In this document: positions 23,263 to 35,079 of the stretch, piece after piece
Layout of the letters: each line of letters begins with the position of its first letter
Position numbering within the stretch: the first letter of the stretch is position 1
DNA from: Mya arenaria
Taxonomy: Eukaryota > Mollusca > Bivalvia > Myida > Myidae
Direction: 5' to 3'
Assembly (NCBI RefSeq): GCF_026914265.1
Contig: NC_069135.1
Location: 30,753,238 to 30,817,237, forward strand
DNA: 64,000 nucleotides
Notes under the pieces: model-generated
The model's input: the letters and a program-made list of their open reading frames with translations, nothing else
Database searches by the model: none
What the model was told of the DNA's origin: nothing
Made by a program: the position numbers and the translations under genes

Positions 23263-25103
23263 TTATTTCAACTTAAAAAAACAAAGTTATTATCAAATTG
23301 TCCCACAAGAAGACAGGATGTACGGCTACAGTAACACAGGGATTGTGGTTTCACCAATCCATTAAACTGTGTAATGTACCCAGCTTCCTCTTTCCTTCTC
23401 TGTCCACTTGAAGAACGGTGTTTGTGCCATAAGAGCCGACAAAAACGTGACCTAGAGGTGACAGGTGTATAGCGGTTGGACTTTTCATATCGGGATCGCT
23501 GAGCGTTGCTAGTTTATTTCCTGCCTTATCCAAGGTAAGAAGTTGATCTTTGGAGTAATTTGCGACGTAAATTTTACTGCCATCAGAGCTTACAGCACAT
23601 TTTAAAACGGTCAGCGTATCTGACTTGTCCTCAAACAACTTTCTCCTATCATTACCTGCCTTGTCGTAAGAGTAAAGCGCAGTGTCAGATGTGATATACA
23701 GACGCCCTGAATGATGAGCTATTTTGGCTACTATGTGACTGAACGTTAGCTTTTTTGTCTGTTGTAGCTTTGAATTCCTAACGTTAAAGAAGCAAACTTC
23801 ATGTCTTTTCTCATCATTACAGTTAAACGCAACCGCTAGCTCATTGCCTGCAATATGGCATGCATCTCTCGGATTTGTTGGAACGTCACAGTGATCGACG
23901 ACCTGGTAGGACTGGTTCAGGAGCTTTATACGGCAATTGTTATTGTCAACGAGAACGAGCTTTACATTTATTAGATCACATATTCCAGTTATGTTTGAAT
24001 AGTCTTTTTCAGTTTTTTGTGCTGCATTGAATTGATTCACATTCTCAATCTTGAAAACGTGAGACATATTAGTAATATCTCCAAACCGTTTCAAAGACAT
24101 TAAAGAATCAATAAGGTGGTTTAGCCCTGTATGTAGCAGAAACGCCAACTCTGTTTCTTGTTTGCTTGTGTTGTCTTCGAGAAAAGCTTTGGTTTCTGTA
24201 ACTAATTTCTGGCATCACGAGTATCCAACGTAGGCCAAGGAATTGTTCGTCTTAGTCTTCGCCATGCTATCTGCAAGTGATTTTATGTCCTTGCTCAACT
24301 ATGCGGACTTTTCAGTGTCTTTCTTCATTTGCTCCTCAAATGTTGCTACCATAACGTCCAGCTCTTTGATTGTGTTTTGCTCCAATTGATCAAGGGTTTG
24401 GTCGATCTTTCTTTGCAACGCTCTGATCTCTAATATGATTTGTGCACGGGAGTCCCGAATGCACTGTTGATTTTTTTTGCGGGACTCCTGTAGCTTCTTG
24501 ATTTGTGATTGGATGTCAGCGATTTGTTGTGGAAGCCGTTTGAATTCTGGTTTGTCATAAATGCCTCTTGCTACGTCTGGTATATGTTGTATCACTGAAC
24601 ATTGTTTTAAATTGAAAAATATCGTAAATTAAATAGCGATACTATTATTACATATTGAAGTTAATAATTGCAGAAATAAGCAAAACATAATTTGCTCTAA
24701 ATTTGATGTACTTTGAATTATCATTTCATCAATTAATATACGTTCTATGCCACATAACGTTTTATTGATTAAACTTAAATGTATAAACATATAATGTACC
24801 ATTTTTGTATTGTGTACTCAGTCCCCAATGATATTGTTCATATTTACTTCCTTTATCAATACGCTTTTTACCTGTGAACAAAAGAGACGCATATATAGCA
24901 ACACAGTTGTTGATGGTCTCCGCAGAACAGCTCCACTGCTTTCCCAGGATAATGCTCGCATCTCTCAAGATCGTCCACGACCGTCCCTGGCAATGCCGCA
25001 CATTTCTTCACATCCTTCCGGTCAAGTAATTTGTGCCGTTTAAACAGGCCGCCATGTTTAGACTCGCAACAAGAAAAGTAGTACTTCGAACAATCCACAC
25101 AGA
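23263..25103 (-). pseudogene. B-box/propeller gene, subfamily A, multiply broken
   Basis: The exon 1 relic 25103-24872 keeps CVDCSKYYFSCCESKHGGLFKRH and the second B-box with donor CAG/GTAAAA, but its first ~35 codons are replaced at ~25100 by the R module. Exon 2 spans 24605-23263. Its acceptor has lost the AG (TTTAAA/ACAATG where sister genes have TTGAAG/ACAATG). A TAG at ~24299 interrupts the coiled coil (EKSA*LSKD), a TGA at ~24212 replaces Arg in GYSRCQ, and a deletion near 23375 shifts the frame before the last blade. The propeller core from MAFLLHTG to VLQVDREGKRKLGTL is otherwise open. Pseudogene. Confidence 0.88.
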
Positions 25104-25756
25104 GTTTCGATATGGCGATACGTCATAACGCGCTTTACGTTCTGTTTGGTCATTATGACGGCCAATGAACGCGTTAATAAACACAATACCAACTACATGC
25201 ACCGTTACTGCGTTGTACTCACGCATCTTTCCATTGTCGCGTCGAACTAGTAGCGCTCTGTCATCCGGTGATATTTCGGGTGTATGTCTCCATGCTGGCT
25301 TACTTCCCGAAAAATCATCCTAACGTTAAGCTACGTTGTCTCTGTTACACTTGAAGTAATATGACAGTCTCTCAGGTGAACGTTTACATTATTAAGACGT
25401 TAAACAACAGTTTATATCTACATAAAATGTATTGCCCAACACGCTTACGAAACACACGTTATTTGAACAGCTTCGACTTGAACGTTTTCTATTTTTACGC
25501 TTTGATTTCCGTTCACCGGAATCAGACAGGTGCAATTAGCAGACACGTTTATATATACGCTGACAAGTTGTTAATCAATGTATCATAATTGTATAAGTTA
25601 TGCCTAACTACAAAATTGACCGCAGGCTGGCTAAAAAAACGTAAACGGACTAACGTTGTCATCTTTATTACCGCCATCAAAACGTTATTTATTTGGACGC
25701 TCCAATATGAACGTTTATGGTGTGAAACTTCAAATGGAAGGTTTAAAATAAAACTT

Positions 25757-26058
25757 CATCAATCATCATCATCATCATCACCAGCAGCAGTAGCAGCAGA
25801 ATCAGAACCAACAAAGCAGAATCACCATCAGCAACAGCAGCAGAATCAGCAGCAGCATTATCAGCAGCAGCATCATCAACAGCAACAGCATCAGCAGCAA
25901 CATCAGCATCAGCATCATCATCCTCTAGTAGTAGAAGTAGTACTAGGAGCACTAGTAGTAGTTGTATCTGTAAAAGTAGTAGTATAAGCAGCAGCAGAAG
26001 CAGCAGTAGTAGTAGAAGTAGTAGTAGTAGTATTAGTAGTAGTAGTAGTAATAGAAGC
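25757..26058. repeat. Compound triplet microsatellite (ATC/GCA/GTA)n
   Basis: ATC units, then CAGCAG/CATCAG mixtures, then GTA units; the paralogue of 5369-5972 but about half the length. Continues at 27894-27960 after the LINE. Confidence 0.93.
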
Positions 26059-26059
26059 A

Positions 26060-27893
26060 ATGTACATTTTACTGCTGAACTGTTATTAGTTAAACAGTAA
26101 GTTGCAATCTGAATAAATTCATGACTTAAGAAAATGTAAAAAGTATTTTAGACAAATGATGCACTTATTGTAATACAAAGTAAAAATATAATCAGATCTT
26201 TGAAACACGTTCGTTACTATCACAGCCATTACAGCAGTCTTTTAAATAATGCATAATAGTCTCGAAAGTTATGTGTTTTTAATTCATTCTTAGAAACGTT
26301 CTGAGTTTCTAAAACTAAGAGGCAACCCATTCCACAATTTTGGTCCTACGGTAGAAAAACTTCTGTCACTAAAAGTTCTCTTCTTATTGAATGGTACATC
26401 ATAACACCCGCTAACAGGATGGGACGATAGTACGTTCCGTGTTGGATTCTGTTTTGTTAGAATCTCTGTAAGGTAGTCAGGAGAATTACAAACAGAGCAG
26501 TTGTACATGAAGGTTAACACTTTGAATGTAATTCTGGCTTTGATTGGTAGCCAATGCAGGTCACAAAGAGCTTGTTTGGATCTGTCAAATTTCTTGCGAT
26601 TCAGAACTAGTTTGGCATACATATTTTGAATACGCTGCAAGTTACTAATCTCTCTCTGTGCGATTCCGTAGAGGATGACATTACAATAGTCAAGATGAGA
26701 AATGACCAGTGACAACAAAAGAGTTTCTGCAGACGGTTTGGTGACATATTTTCGAATACTTTTGATTCTGAAATAATTTAACATGGCAGTTCGACTTTTT
26801 CGTTTTACATGCTCTTTGAAATTTAATGTTTCGTCAAGAAATGCCCCAAGATATCTGATACAGCTTCCTGATTTCACTTCATCTCCTGCTATGCAAATTG
26901 TTTTTGTGTTACATTTATGAAGCTGTTGCCTACTACCGAACATAGTAAACTCAGTTTTTGAAGTGTTCGTTTTAAGTTTATTTTCATTCATTCAATTGTT
27001 GATTGTTACAGCACACTTTTCTAGTTCCTGTATTGCTTAAGTTTCAGATATTGATAGTGTGGTCATTTGCAAAGCCATAGAGTGAAATAGATGGTGGAAT
27101 TACCACACACAGTTTTCCAGCATAAGCTAGGTAGAGACACGGTCCAACACAGCTACCTTGTGGAACGCTACAATGATGCTGATGTGTTGAAGACAGGATT
27201 GAATTTACACTAACACGGCAAACCCTCGGTTTTAAACAGGAGTTGATCCAGTCAAGTGCTGACCCACAAACACCATACTGCTTGTTTAGCACATCGGGGA
27301 GAATGTCATGGTCCACTGTATCAAAGGCGGCGCTGAGATCGATTGCAATCAGTGCCGTTACTTCCTGTTCCTTTATAGCATCCAACAAGTCATTCACAAG
27401 CCTTAACAAAGCTGACTCACGCGAATGATGACGTTTATATGCAGATTGATTTTTGGACAAAATGAGAAATTACTAACAGGTTTATAGTAAATATAGTAAA
27501 CTCCAGTTCAAGTCCATCTTTTTTCAGCAAAGTTCTAACAACTGCCTGTTTCCATTTCGTTGGAAAGACACCATTTCGCAATGAGATATTTACTAGCTTC
27601 GTGATGGCAGATAAGATTTCAACAATTTAGTTGGAAGAATGTCAAGATGACATGATTTTGTCTGCAATTGATTTATTAGTTTTCTAACTTCATCTTCACT
27701 CAGGTCTAGAATGTTATCAAAAGAAGGAACTTATTTTTTCACTTTTTCAGAATTTATTAAAATTTTCCAATGATTCTCGAATTTTCTCAATTTTGTTCAT
27801 GAAATGGTCAGCAAAATTTTCTGCTAGTACAGTATCATTTTCTCCAATTGGCAACTGGTTTTCAGATTGTGTGCCCGTTATCTCAGTTATCTC
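26060..27893 (-). mobile_element. 5'-truncated CR1/L2-group LINE fragment (reverse transcriptase)
   Basis: On the minus strand from ~27890: VLAENFADHFMNKIEKI, DEVRKLINQLQTKSCHLDIL, NGVFPTKWKQAVVRTLLKK, then QSAYKRHHSRESALLRLVND, LIAIDLSAAFDTVDHDIL, and after a break the thumb/C-terminal region (YLGAFLDETLNFKEHV, HLDYCNVILYGI, LHWLPIKARITFKVLTFMYN). The endonuclease is absent. The active-site box is FAND instead of (Y/F)ADD at ~27080, and the frame changes near 27000-27045 and 27465. It sits inside the R module's triplet tract. Clade is given only to group level. Confidence 0.88.
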
Positions 27894-28139
27894 AGTAGTA
27901 GTTGTTGTATTAGTGGTAGCAGTAGCAGTAGTAGCAATAGTTGCAGTAATAGTAGTTAAGTAACTGAACTTGCATCATGCATAACACGCTAATAAATGAT
28001 TTACTATTTGTCTATGGAGTCGTCGAATTCGAACTTCATTTTTTGGGTTACTGATATTGCACTAGAAGACCTCGCATGCATCAACATATTGAAATAGAGA
28101 ATGTGATTTTAAAAAGGGAATAACATTTGAATCATATGA

Positions 28140-28798
28140 TCCTGGAAATTGATAAAAAGAGTTGAAACTGAGATTGAGATTTGACTTTTATCGTGATATT
28201 GGGGTCAGACCGCTATTATTGATATTTATGGGGTTTTTTTATGTTATATAGCAAAAAAATAAAATTAAATTAAATGTTCGGCGGTTTTCCAAATATTGAG
28301 ATTTGTTCTATCATATATATATATATATTCGAAAAACTACAGAAAAAAGCTAAGTAGGTAAACATGTTGACTGAATTGAAGGCATTCATACCAAAATCAG
28401 CTTATTCCGAGACAAAAACAAAAATAAGTATTTCAAAACTATCAAGTTGTGAGAGTGCAGCTTAAACAGTGATGTTTAAGAATACCTAAAAATAGCCATT
28501 TGTTTATTAAAATGTATTTTTCATTTCTTTCTCTCGTCTGAAATGTGCACAGGATATTGAGATTCCGCATTCTATTTACTCAATTGTAATTGTTTAAGGT
28601 CCATTTATATTATATCAAATGTTAATTGTTAATTGTTTTATTTCTATGTTATGTTCTGCGACTAAGCAATAAATCATACATTTTTCACTAGTATATCACT
28701 CTTATATTATAAATATATAAACTTTATCTTATTTTATAGGAGGTGGCAATTTTATCATGCAGTGTGCAGGTTCTTCTGTTGAGCGTGATTGTAATTCA
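28140..28798. repeat. S module, copy before the fragment at 28799
   Basis: Matches 6960-7900: AACAAAAATAAGTATTTCAA, GTGAGAGTGCAGCTTAAACA, GATATTGAGATTCCGCATTC, GTATATCACTCTTATATTAT. A (TA)n patch at 28313-28327. No gene. Confidence 0.6.
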
Positions 28799-29232
28799 TT
28801 ATTTCACCTTTAACACAACAACGTTGTTATTTTCATATTGTCCTACAACAAGACTTGATGGAGGGCTTCTGTAATACAGTGAGTTTGGTTGCACCAATAC
28901 ATCAGCCTGTGTAGCCAGAGTAGCCAGCTTCCTCATTCCTTCCCTGTCCACTTGAAGTACAGTGTTTGAGCCATAAGAGGTGACACGTGTACAGCAGCAG
29001 GATGTTTCATATCGGGATCGCTGAGCGTTGCTAGTTTATTTCCTGCACTATCCAAGGTAAGAAGCTGATCTTTGGAGTAATTTGCGACATAAATTTTACT
29101 GCCATCAGAGCATACAGCATAACCGTAAACAATGTGTGTATCCGACTCGTCCTCAAACAACTTTCTCCTATCATTGCCTGCCTTGTAAGAGTAAAGCACA
29201 GTAACAGATGTGATATACAGACGCCCTGAATG
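28799..29232 (-). pseudogene. B-box/propeller gene, subfamily A, C-terminal propeller fragment
   Basis: Reads KAGNDRRKLFEDESD, YGYAVCSDGSKIYVANYSKD and LATLSDPDMK, then breaks near 28975, where about 20 nt (the GHVFVC region) are missing, and ends with the family's terminal blade and TAA stop at 28799-28801. Homology ends abruptly at ~29232 (GACGCCCTGAATGA). Coiled coil and B-box exon are gone. Confidence 0.85.
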
Positions 29233-30185
29233 AAATTTAACAATGACGCTATGCGCGCTAGTTTTAGACTATACTTTCGGTTGACAATGTATGACAGTTC
29301 ATGTCTGTTATTGCGATTAATGTATATTTGTTATTTAACTGGGTGTTACGAGTGTCAAAAAGGTTATAAGAAGTCATTTGTTTATACATGTACATACATT
29401 TCAATAAGTTTACATTACTTAAAGATACTTGGACTTTAAGCATACAGGATATTGCGGTTAAATTTAGATAAATAAACGAGTATTAATAGTATTTTTTATG
29501 ATAAGACTGTAAAAACACCTTAAAGTTCTAATTTCATTTTGGAAATATATCTTTACTAATTTATAATTCATTGAGGATATTTAAAATTTACTTAAGATGC
29601 TGATATAATTCGAGCCTGTTATACTTCTGACATTCCTCTTTATACTGTACACACAGTTTGTTTGTACACAATAGTATTCTTTCAATTGTTGAGTATGACA
29701 TTCACGTGCATGTTATTTTAAATATCGTTTATGCTCAATAATTACCACTGTACGTATTGTAATAACTTTCATTTCCTGCTTTCATATATGCTCCTGGACT
29801 TGTATTCATTAAACATCTTCAGTCATTTCCTTAAGTTAAGTATTTCACTTGTCATATGATTTACTACAATAATAATATCTTAAAAACTTTATTTGCATTA
29901 GATTAATGAAATGTATACACATTATTTTATATTTAAAATAAACTTCATTTTCTTTATATGACCATGGACTACTAGGAATTCGGCAAGAAGGTTAAGTAAT
30001 CACTTAAAATGATTGAAAATAACAGCTCAGTTTTTGTTATCATACCCTTTTAAGCTTATAAAATTCCTCTTATTTATCCATTGCTTGTACCACACTGGAC
30101 TCATACTTAAAACATTAAACCTTACGTTTAAAATAGTTAGTAGTACATCAACTGTGATTTATATGTATACGGTGGCATATAGTTA
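29233..30185. other. Intergenic stretch, nothing recognised
   Basis: Very AT-rich, short open frames only (for example 30013-30240), no family similarity recognised. Confidence 0.4.
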
Positions 30186-30840
30186 TCTGTTTGTCGGAAC
30201 GTCCATCCGTTCGTCCCCACGGTTTCCGAATAATATTTGAAGAACGCTTAGGCCCTGGATTTAACTTTGTAGCCAGGTTGGTCATGATCAGTAGATAACG
30301 ATTTTTGATTTTGAAATCAGGTGGTCAAAGGTCCTGTTTAGGGGTGACCTTAAGATTAAGTGCAGCTGGAAATAGGTTTCCGATCAATATATAAAGATCA
30401 TTTAAACTCATTGATTTTAAAATATCTATGTAGGTATATCATAAACATGATATGAGCTTTATTGATTTTGGTGTCAGTCGGTTAAACGTCAAAGTCGTGA
30501 TGACCTTCAGATGGAAATCAGTTTACATTCAATATCGGAAGAACGCCTTTGCTCGGAGCTCTTAGACTTAGTAGTTGGATTGGTCATGACCAACAGATGA
30601 ATAGTGTCAATTATGAGTTCAGTGGATCAAAGATTAAGTTTGTGGTGACTGAATGCTGAAAATCAGTTAACGGCCAATATTTGAAGAACCTAAACTTTGT
30701 AGGCAGGTTGGTTATGACCAGCAGATGAACCCAACTATTTATTAAGTCTGTGGGTCAAAGGTCACGGTCGTTTTGACCGTAGGCTTAAATACTCAGTTTC
30801 CTATCAATGCTTGGTAAACGCCCAGGCATGGAAACCTCGA
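30186..30840. repeat. Degenerate ~145-bp bivalve tandem repeat, about four units
   Basis: Units share GAAGAACGC, (G/A)GGTTGG(T)TCATGACCAGCAGATGAA, TCA(G)GTGGTCAAAGGTC and GTGACC blocks, for example starting near 30239, 30538 and 30683 (145 nt between the last two). The left edge has the GTCCATCCGTTCGTCCC motif that commonly precedes this repeat in bivalve genomes. Non-coding. Confidence 0.7.
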
Positions 30841-30879
30841 ACTCTTTCCGGTCAATTTTTTGCCAAAATTGATTTAGAA

Positions 30880-31340
30880 CGTAACGTCATTCACGCACAC
30901 GTTCGAGTTGTCTAGGGACTAGCTACAGTTTTAAAACCGTGAAAATATCAATACTTAGGGTATCTCTATAAACCAATGTCAGCATATGCGAAATGTTTCT
31001 GATGAGTGCATTTCAGGGTTGACTAATAGTAATGTCGTTATGCCTTATCCAGATCATATTAGTAATAGTTCATATCCAAACATAATGATAACTATTAATT
31101 TATTCATAAAGTAAGTAGACATACATGAACATACATCAAGGTTTTTGTTTTTTCGACTCTTTTCTATCTTCTTCGTTTAAATAAAATTCAGTATAATGCA
31201 AACAAATATGACAATGGAAACGAACCCACATATGGGTTTATAAAGATCGTAATTTGACGATGGTAATAGAAAATATCAAACAAGTACAAATATAACATTT
31301 CTGGTAGAAGTAGAGGTATGCTTAACGACACTGGCGATGT
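30880..31340. repeat. Q module, partial copy
   Basis: Parallels 4050-4340 and parts of 19500-20320 and 38020-38760 (GATGAGTGCATTTCAGGGTTGAC; ATGCAAACAAATATGACAAT). The minus-strand ~60-codon segment shared by Q copies is present here but interrupted by a stop. Confidence 0.6.
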
Positions 31341-31798
31341 TAAACATGACAATATATTTACACATCAACTTCCATTTCTTAAATGAACTGCCGTTCGGCA
31401 ATTGCGTTCATCAATCGATGAACGCAACATCTTCGGATATTTTCGGTTCGTAATTCATTGCATAACAATATACATGAAAGCTTTTGATCTTGTTATTGGT
31501 TGTATTGTGTCTGCAGGTCCCGTAAAATATAGATCAACAGTTTTAAAAGTGTTAGTTTATTATATTTTAAATATAATGGTACCAGAAGTATTTCAATTTT
31601 ACGTTTTAAAGTGATTTCAAGTGGTTGATCTTTTCCCGCGTTATTGTGACGTCATTTGTAAAAAATATTTCCGGTTATATAGTCGGGTCGTTCTATTTAC
31701 AGAATGGGTAAGAACAGATTACTTAAAGGTTTTCTTAAATGAAAGTAAGATTTTTTTATCAATTCTTGAATGAAATAATGAACTATTGGTGTAAATAT

Positions 31799-31952
31799 AA
31801 GGAATGAATTGCGGGGTTGATGTCATTATCGGGGCTATGAACGCAATTGGGTTTGTCAAAGTACGCGTGGAGTAGTTCGGACTCCACACACATTGACCAA
31901 CCCAATTGCGTTCATACCCCGATAATGACATCAACCCCGCAATTCATTCCTT
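31799..31952. mobile_element. Near-perfect palindromic MITE, arms ~60 bp
   Basis: The left arm 31799-31859 (AAGGAATGAATTGCGGGGTT...) and right arm 31893-31952 are reverse complements with one extra base and a couple of mismatches. The ~33-nt spacer itself contains a short inverted GGAGT/ACTCC. Flanking TTA/TAA may be the target duplication. A cruciform-forming element of the fold-back MITE type. Confidence 0.8.
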
Positions 31953-31959
31953 AAATAAA

Positions 31960-32971
31960 CGCAACAAAAATATAGCTTCGGCACTATTTTTGCAGCACGG
32001 ACTTTGTGAAAAAGCATTACAGAGATAGAAAAATAAACCTAAAAGGAACGTTTTGGAATTACAATGAAACTTAACAATGCTTTTGCCCTTATAATAATCA
32101 CAAAAAAACATTAGCTACAAGTTATCGTGGATAAATACGATGTATAGTTTTTGAGCCATCGTTTTATTCGTTAAATTATACTTTGACTCCACGAAGTGGT
32201 CTTTTGAAGTTCCATTAAGCGCGTTCCTTGTTGTCTTTAAAAAGCGCACGATGCTTTTCTTTTCCCATCGCACAATTACAGCAATATACCTTCTTTAAAT
32301 AACAATACCTTATTAATTAAATACATAACAAAACAAAGAGTTAAATAAAACGGTGTCAATCTATATCTAAAGCAGAATAAGAAAATATGTATCTTATATT
32401 TTATTATGCAATGCAAAATATGTGTATATATTCAATTATAACGAATATTAATATTTATAAATGATAAATAAGAATATCAATCACAACCATTTAAAGACAT
32501 AATAGTGTTCTGAGGTGTATGAAGTGGAAAAAAACTCGTCAAAAAACATGAGCGAGTGTCTTCAATATGTTTACCAGAACATAGCATTTATGTTATCAAC
32601 TATAATACACCTAAAACTGAAAAAGAAAAATGCAGACTTACCAACATATTAGAAAGGCGATATGACTTGACTTTAATTATAGCGAATATTAATTTTCAAA
32701 TAATGATTTACAACTTTGTGATTTACAACATATCAAAGATATACTATAATAGTAGTTTTTTCTGCTAGATGTATTATTGTTATATAATGTTCTACGACTC
32801 ACAAAACACACACGTTGTACACTAGTATACCATTCTGTTTACACAGCCTAAACATAAACTAACATACACTATCTTAAACAATTTACAATCACACAAAGTC
32901 TTATGTTCATAGGAGTATGCTATTTTAATATCGAGTGTACACGTCCATCTTTTGAGCGTTATTGTAATTCA
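31960..32971. other. 3' flank of the gene at 32972
   Basis: No gene seen. The distal part (32340-32970) resembles the other S flanks (AATGTTCTACGACTCAC, GTCTTATGTTCATAGGAG) with substitutions and indels. Confidence 0.45.
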
Positions 32972-34910
32972 TTATATAACCTTCATCACAACAATATTGT
33001 TTTCTTCATTTTGTCCCACGATGAGGCTTGATGAACGGCTACTGTAACAAAGTGCCAATGGAGCGGTGATTCCATCAGACTGTGTTACCAGTGTAGCCAG
33101 CGTTCTTTTGCCTTCCGCGTTCACTTGAAGAACGGTATTTGAACAAGTAGAGCAAACAAACACGTGACCTAGAGGTGAAACGTGTAAAGCGTATGGTTCT
33201 TCAATGTCGCTTAGCGTTGTTAGTTTCTTTCCTGCTTTATCAAGGGTAAGAAGCTGACCTTTGGAAAAATTTGCAACGTACATTTTACTGCCATCAGAGC
33301 TTACAGCACAACCGTAAACGGTGTATGTATCCGACTCGTCCTCAAACAACTTTATCCTATCATTGCCTTGCCTTGTCGTAAGAGTAAAGCGCAGTGTCAG
33401 ATGTGATATACATACGCCCTGAATAATGGGCTATTTGTCGTATTGTATGATTGAAGCTTAACTCTCTTGTCTGTTGTAACTTTGAATTCATAACGTTGAA
33501 GAAGCGAACTTCATGTCTGTTCTTTTTATCAGAGTTGACAGCAACCACTAGCTCATTGCCCGCAATGTGACATACATCTAGTGGATTAGTTGGAACGTCG
33601 CAGTGATCGACAATCTGATAGGACTGGTTCAGGAGCTTTAGACGGCAATTGTTATTGTCAACGAGAACGAGCTCTCCACTTAATAGTTCACATATTCCAC
33701 TTATGTTTGAGATTTTTTTGTCAATTCTTAGTGCTGCATTGAGTTGTTTCACATTCTCAATCTTGAAAACATGGGACGAATTAGTAATCACTCCAATCCA
33801 TTTCAAAGAAATAATAGAAGTAATCAGGTCGTTTAGCCCAGTATTTAGCACAAACGCCAACTCTACTTCTTGTTTGTTTGTGTTGTCTTCGAGAAAAGCT
33901 TTGGTTTCTGTAATTAATTTCTGGCATCGAGAATATCCTACGTAGGCCAAGGAATTGTTCGTCTTAGTCTTCGCCATGCTATCTGCAAGTGATTTTATGT
34001 CCTTGGTCAACTGTGCTGACTGTTCAATGATTTTCTTCTTTTGCTCCTCAAATGTTGCTACCATAACGTCCAGCTCTTTGATCGTGTTTTGCTCCAATTG
34101 ATCAAGGGCTTGGTCGAACTTCCTACGCAAAGCTCTGATCTCCAATAGGATTTGTGCACGGGAGTCCCGTATGCATTGTTGATTTTTCTCGCGGGACTCC
34201 TGTAGCTTCTTGATTTGTGATTGGATGTCGGCGATTTGTTTTTCAAGCCGTTTGTATTCTGGTTTGTCATAAATGCCTCTTGCTACGTCTGGTATATGTT
34301 GTATCACCGAACATTGTCTTCAATTAACGAAAGAAAATTAAATAACGGCATTAACATAAAAATCAATAATTGTAGAATTCTGACAAACATATTATTTGTT
34401 ATGGACTTAAAACTAACTGTTTATGACAAAACATGCTACCTATACCACATAATGTTTACTTTTACCAATGTTATGCTTAAATGCCCTTTTGTTTATATCT
34501 AGTATATCTTTGGTGTAATCAGTCCCCTGTGTGATTGCTGATAGTGACCTATTTTCGCTATACGATTCGTACCTGTGAACAACGGAGACGCATATATGAC
34601 AACACAGCTTTTGGTGGTCTCCGCAGAACAGCTCAACCTTTTTCCCGGGATGGTGCTCACATCTTTCTACATCGCCCACGACCGTCCCCGAGACCGCCGC
34701 CCATTTTTTCACGTCCTTCCGATCAAGTACTTTGTGCCGCTTAAACAGGCCGCCATGTTTGGACTCACACCGAGAGCAGTAGTACTTTGAGCAGTCCAGA
34801 CAAAAGTTCTGAGCCTCAAAGTTAAGTCCGTCTTCTTCACATGGAGAACATGTGAATTCATGAATTAAATCCGACGCCTTGTGAAGAGATGAATCGAAAT
34901 TAAATGCCAT
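32972..34910 (-). pseudogene. B-box/coiled-coil/propeller gene, subfamily A, one 1-nt insertion
   Basis: Exon 1 34910-34573 (338 nt, MAFNFDSSLHKASDLIHEF, both B-boxes with all ligands) and exon 2 34317-32972 join over a 255-nt phase-2 intron (CAG/GTACGA ... GAAG/ACAATG). The frame is open through coiled coil and first blades to SYDKA. There AAGGCAAGGCAATGAT has one more A than AAGGCAGGCAATGAT in the siblings (around 33368-33371), giving a premature TGA; the downstream frame LFEDESDTYTVYGCAVSSDGS to the stop is intact. With that base removed it would match the 7919-9857 protein in length. A recent pseudogene, an allele, or a sequencing indel are all possible. Confidence 0.85.
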
Positions 34911-35079
34911 TTTGTTCTATATAATAAACTTTATTTCACGAGACTTTAAAAGTTCGCTTCTAATGGCCTATTCAATCCAAGAAAGGAAGTAAATGATCGT
35001 ATCAGTGCATGAGTCATAAACTGGTAATCGACAACGGCATGTACATTTTACGATTTCAGGAAATATCTTAGGAAGCAAA

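Larger units (their letters stand above)
25099..28110. repeat. R module, copy 2, interrupted by a LINE
   Basis: Direct paralogue of 4597-6110. The left part matches up to the triplet tract (25757-26058), the right part resumes at ~27894 in GTA/GCA units and runs through CTGAACTTGCATCATGCATA and GTCGTCGAATTCGAACTTCA. The join with the exon at 25103 falls in CACAGAG-like microhomology. Confidence 0.8.

Noticed and set aside
27894-28080. Possible independent microsatellite and unique sequence right of the LINE
   Set aside because: It is the continuation of the R module split by the LINE, as comparison with 5930-6080 shows.
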